A stretch of 10,412 bases of DNA, taken from assembly GCA_050742255.1 (NCBI GenBank), contig JBOGHU010000064.1, forward strand, positions 1 to 10,412. Direction: 5' to 3'. Position numbers and translations under genes: made by a program. Positions 8,251 to 10,412 of this stretch are shown here, one piece after another. Source of the DNA: JBOGHU01 sp050742255 (GTDB lineage: Bacteria; Actinomycetota; Acidimicrobiia; Acidimicrobiales; CADCSY01). Positions within the stretch are counted from its first letter, which is position 1, and each line of letters opens with the position of its first letter. Below the pieces are notes generated by a model. It had not been told where the DNA came from and did not search any database. It was given only the letters and a program-made list of their open reading frames with translations.

Positions 8251-9818
8251 GGGGGATGAGCCGCGGCCGGCCCCCCCTCGACCCCGCTGCCCTGCAGGTG
8301 CTCGTGGCCGGGCTCACCGGGGTGGCGGAGGAGATGGGGGCGGTCCTGCGCCGGGCCGCGTTCAGTCCCAACATCAAGGAGCGGGCCGACTGCTCGGCGG
8401 CGCTGTTCATGCCTGCCGGTGAGATGCTGGTGCAAGCCGAGCACATCCCCGTCCACCTGGGTTCCATGCCCGCATCGGTGGCGGCGGCGATCGAGGCCTT
8501 CGGTCCCGACGGGCTGGGGCCGGGCCAGCAGGTGGTCCTCAACGACCCCTTCGCCGGGGGCACCCACCTCAACGACCTCACCCTGGTGGCCCCGTGCCAC
8601 GTCGATGGCCGCCTGGTGGGCTGGGCCGCCAACCGGGCCCACCACGCCGACGTGGGCGGCATGGCGCCGGGCTCCATCTCGCCCGAGGCCACCGAGGCGT
8701 GCCAGGAGGGGCTTCGCCTCCCACCGTTGCGCCTCACCCCCGAGGTGGTGGCGGTGCTGATGGCCAACTCCCGCACCCCCGAGGAGCGGCGGGGCGATCT
8801 CGACGCCCAGGCGGGGGCCAACGCGGTCGGGGTGGAACGCCTGGTCGCCTTCGCCGGCGCCCCCCTCGAGGAGGTCTGCGCCTACGGCGAGAGGCGGATG
8901 CGGGCCACCCTGGCCGACCTCCCCGACGGGTCGTGGTCCTTCGCCGACGTCCTCGACTCGACCGGCCCCCGTCCCGAGCAGCGGCACCCCGCCCGCATCG
9001 CCCTCACCCTCACCGTCGAGGGTGACAGCGCCACCTTCGACTTCACCGGCACCGATGCCCAGCGCCCCGGCAACGTCAACGCGGTCGAGGCGGTGACGGT
9101 GTCGGCGGTGTCCTACGCCTTGCGGGCCGGCACCGATCCCACCGTCCCCGCCAACGGTGGGGCCATGCGCCCGGTGACGGTCGTCGCCCCACCCGGCTCC
9201 CTGGTCGCCGCCCGCCCGCCGGTGGCGGTGGGGGCGGGGAACGTGGAGGTGAGCCAGCGGGTGGCCGACGTGTGCCTGGGGGCCCTGGCCCAGCTCCGAC
9301 CCGATCGGGTCGGAGCCGCGGGCCAGGGCACCATGAACAACGTCCTGGTGGGGGGCGAGGGCTGGGTGTACTACGAGACCGTCGCCGGCGGGCAGGGGGG
9401 CCGGCCCACCGGGGCCGGCCAGAGCGGGGTCCACACCGGGATGACCAACACGAGGAACACGCCAATCGAGGCGCTGGAGCGCGCCTACCCGATGCGGGTG
9501 CTGCGGTACCGGCTGCGGCAGGGGAGCGGTGGCGCTGGCCGCTGTCCGGGGGGCGAGGGGATCGAGCGCGACCTGCTCATGCTCGAGGACGTGACGGTCA
9601 GCCTGATCACGGAGCGACGCGTCTCGCGGCCCTGGGGGCTGGCCGGCGGGGAGCCAGGAGCTCCGGGCGAGAACTGGCTGCTGCCCCGGGGCGACGAGGG
9701 CCGGGCTGAGCGACTGCCCGACAAGTGCACGATCCGCCTCCGGGCCGGCGACGTGCTGCGGATGCTGACGCCGGGAGGCGGGGGGTGGGGCTCACCGGCC
9801 AGAGCCGGGCCTCCGTGA
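8247..9818 (+). CDS. hyuB: Hydantoinase B / oxoprolinase family subunit
   Basis: This 523-residue protein is the partner of HyuA; together they probably form the cytosolic ATP-dependent ring-opening or carboxylating enzyme. Family landmarks are LRRAAFSPNIKERADCSAAL near the start, AEHIPVHLGSMP, LNDPFAGGTHLNDLTLVAP, the metal-site-like RAHHADVGGMAPGSIS, FTGTDAQRPGNVNA, and GQGTMNNVLVGG. YYETVAGGQGGRPTGAGQSG leads into HTGMTNTRNTPIEALE, then the C-terminal PWGLAGGEPG and the closing TPGGGGWGSP. Length is normal. ATG at 8247 overlaps the hyuA stop by 4 bases (ATGA); a second ATG at 8256 is three codons on and could also serve. An open frame runs upstream through hyuA in another frame but is a shadow. 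No racemase, carbamoylase, transporter or gamma subunit is visible nearby to indicate the substrate. Confidence 0.93.
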   Translation: MRGMSRGRPPLDPAALQVLVAGLTGVAEEMGAVLRRAAFSPNIKERADCSAALFMPAGEMLVQAEHIPVHLGSMPASVAAAIEAFGPDGLGPGQQVVLNDPFAGGTHLNDLTLVAPCHVDGRLVGWAANRAHHADVGGMAPGSISPEATEACQEGLRLPPLRLTPEVVAVLMANSRTPEERRGDLDAQAGANAVGVERLVAFAGAPLEEVCAYGERRMRATLADLPDGSWSFADVLDSTGPRPEQRHPARIALTLTVEGDSATFDFTGTDAQRPGNVNAVEAVTVSAVSYALRAGTDPTVPANGGAMRPVTVVAPPGSLVAARPPVAVGAGNVEVSQRVADVCLGALAQLRPDRVGAAGQGTMNNVLVGGEGWVYYETVAGGQGGRPTGAGQSGVHTGMTNTRNTPIEALERAYPMRVLRYRLRQGSGGAGRCPGGEGIERDLLMLEDVTVSLITERRVSRPWGLAGGEPGAPGENWLLPRGDEGRAERLPDKCTIRLRAGDVLRMLTPGGGGWGSPARAGPP

Positions 9819-9913
9819 ACTCAAGCTCGTCTCGAGGATGACTCGGGGCACTCACACCAGAATCAAGTTCCCGGCAGTCCGGCGCGGACTCACCTTATGC
9901 CAGCTGTCCATAA
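9819..9913. other. Non-coding junction after hyuB, with a 6-bp inverted repeat
   Basis: This 95-base stretch carries no convincing gene or T-tract terminator. It marks the change from very high GC to a less GC-rich segment. CTTATG at 9894-9899 and CATAAG at 9909-9914 form an inverted repeat just upstream of the AAA fragment. A CAGCTG palindrome lies nearly centred between them. This could be a protein-binding site or a remnant end. Confidence 0.4.
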
Positions 9914-10282
9914 GACCCGGTAAGCTCCGTTGACCGCCAGCGCTCCTGGGTCGAGGACCGGAGCACCGGGCTCCTCCTCTCGATCGACGAGGTCCAGTAC
10001 TTGCGGTCGGAGGAGTTGGGGGCGCTCATCAGTGCAGTCCACCGGACCACCCAGCTGTCGCTTCCGGTTGTCCTCGTCGGTGCCGGCCTTCCGCAGCTAC
10101 CCGGCTTGGCGGGTGAAGCGAAGTCTTGCGCCGAGCGGCTCTTCGACTTTCCGGTGATCGGATCTCTCAGCGACGACTATGCGAGAGCGGCCCTGGCCAT
10201 CCCGGCTCAGGAGCGGGATGTCGAGTTCACGGATGGAGCTCTTGACCTCATCGTCGCCGAGTCTTCAGACCTCCGCAAGTAG
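9914..10282 (+). pseudogene. Broken AAA ATPase (ATP-binding protein) fragment
   Basis: The frame is open from after the TAA at 9911 to the TAG at 10280-10282 and gives about 122 residues. It reads like the central part of an actinobacterial AAA (AAA_16/Orc1-Cdc6-like) ATPase. There is a Walker B strand (LLLSIDEVQYL) and a sensor-1-like strand (LPVVLVGAGLPQL). After those come GLAGEAKSCAERLFDFPVIG and the start of the lid (SDDYARAALAIPA). No Walker A is present upstream, and the sequence stops at VAESS, where this family normally goes on with a GYPYFLQ-type helix. No ATG or GTG suits a start, only TTG at 10001. Both ends therefore seem lost, so this is a remnant rather than a gene. The segment is less GC-rich, with more A/T-ending codons (TCT, TCA, GCT, CTT) than its neighbours, consistent with horizontal origin. 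Confidence 0.75.
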
Positions 10283-10326
10283 CTGAAGAAAGGTGCTGTG
10301 ACCTGGACTTTTCTGGGCCGGGGGTA

Positions 10327-10355
10327 TTGCATAAGCAGATCAAGTATGGTAGGCT
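10327..10355 (+). promoter_or_regulatory. Candidate promoter of the right-edge gene
   Basis: TTGCAT (10327-10332) and TAGGCT (10350-10355) are separated by 17 bases. TAGGCT fits TANNNT and is followed by 6 bases and then GTG at 10362, the spacing expected for a leaderless transcript. The -35 matches the consensus only in its TTG. Confidence 0.45.
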
Positions 10356-10361
10356 CTGGGG

Positions 10362-10412
10362 GTGTCAGAGACAGCCGAGCTGAATCCCCCGGAGCTAGCT
10401 GGCATGCCCGGC
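10362..10412 (+). CDS. Start of an open frame running off the window (partial)
   Basis: Seventeen codons are open from GTG at 10362 to the last base: MSETAELNPPELAGMPG, read with the start as Met. The start is supported only by the well-placed promoter-like element and the absence of a stop. The peptide is too short to classify. One possibility is a transposase or another gene of the accessory segment that interrupted the AAA gene; this is a guess. Confidence 0.35.
   Translation, partial: MSETAELNPPELAGMPG

Noticed and set aside
9819..9913. tRNA gene or att site at the GC transition
   Set aside because: I found no cloverleaf, no T-loop GTTCGA and no CCA end. The only structure is the short CTTATG/CATAAG repeat.
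9930..10157. 75-codon plus-strand frame overlapping the AAA fragment
   Set aside because: It is Ser/Arg-rich and in a different frame from the clear AAA motifs (IDEVQYL, VGAGLPQL).

Overview
The window is very GC-rich (by eye over 70% through most of it). It uses GTG and TTG starts freely, has short or overlapping gene junctions, and carries several TANNNT -10 motifs placed 6-7 bases before a start codon. With a homodimeric-type AceE and an actinobacterial-type HhH-GPD protein, this points to a chromosome of a high-GC actinobacterium, possibly an uncultured lineage such as Acidimicrobiia. The exact taxon is inference.

Layout. On the minus strand, reading right to left from about 4207, come aceE (pyruvate dehydrogenase E1), an HhH-GPD DNA-repair-like protein, thiS (sulfur carrier for thiazole synthesis) and thiE (thiamine-phosphate synthase). 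The gaps are 25, 3 and 18 bases, so they look like one transcription unit that continues off the left edge. It pairs a thiamine-diphosphate enzyme with genes that make its cofactor. Divergent from aceE is a plus-strand gene fusing a complete RNase HI domain to a C-terminal SLOG (YpsA/DUF1273-like) domain. It converges on a minus-strand gene for a membrane-anchored exported protein: one membrane helix, a Pro/Thr linker made of a 42-bp tandem repeat, and two copies of a Cys-containing beta domain.

That exported-protein gene is divergent from hyuA-hyuB, a hydantoinase/oxoprolinase pair joined by a 4-base ATGA overlap. Both divergent genes have the same TACGGT hexamer exactly 7 bases before the start codon, with an inverted repeat almost midway between them.

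From about 9819 to the right edge the character changes. GC falls to about 60%, coding becomes sparse, and there is a broken fragment of an AAA ATPase (Walker B present, no Walker A, C-terminus missing). A promoter-like element then sits exactly upstream of a possible leaderless gene that runs off the window. This end looks like a decayed or mobile accessory segment, perhaps the edge of an insertion sequence.

The most unusual single gene is the RNase HI-SLOG fusion. The rest is mostly core metabolism, an exported protein of unknown role, and one catabolic hydrolase pair whose substrate cannot be told from sequence.
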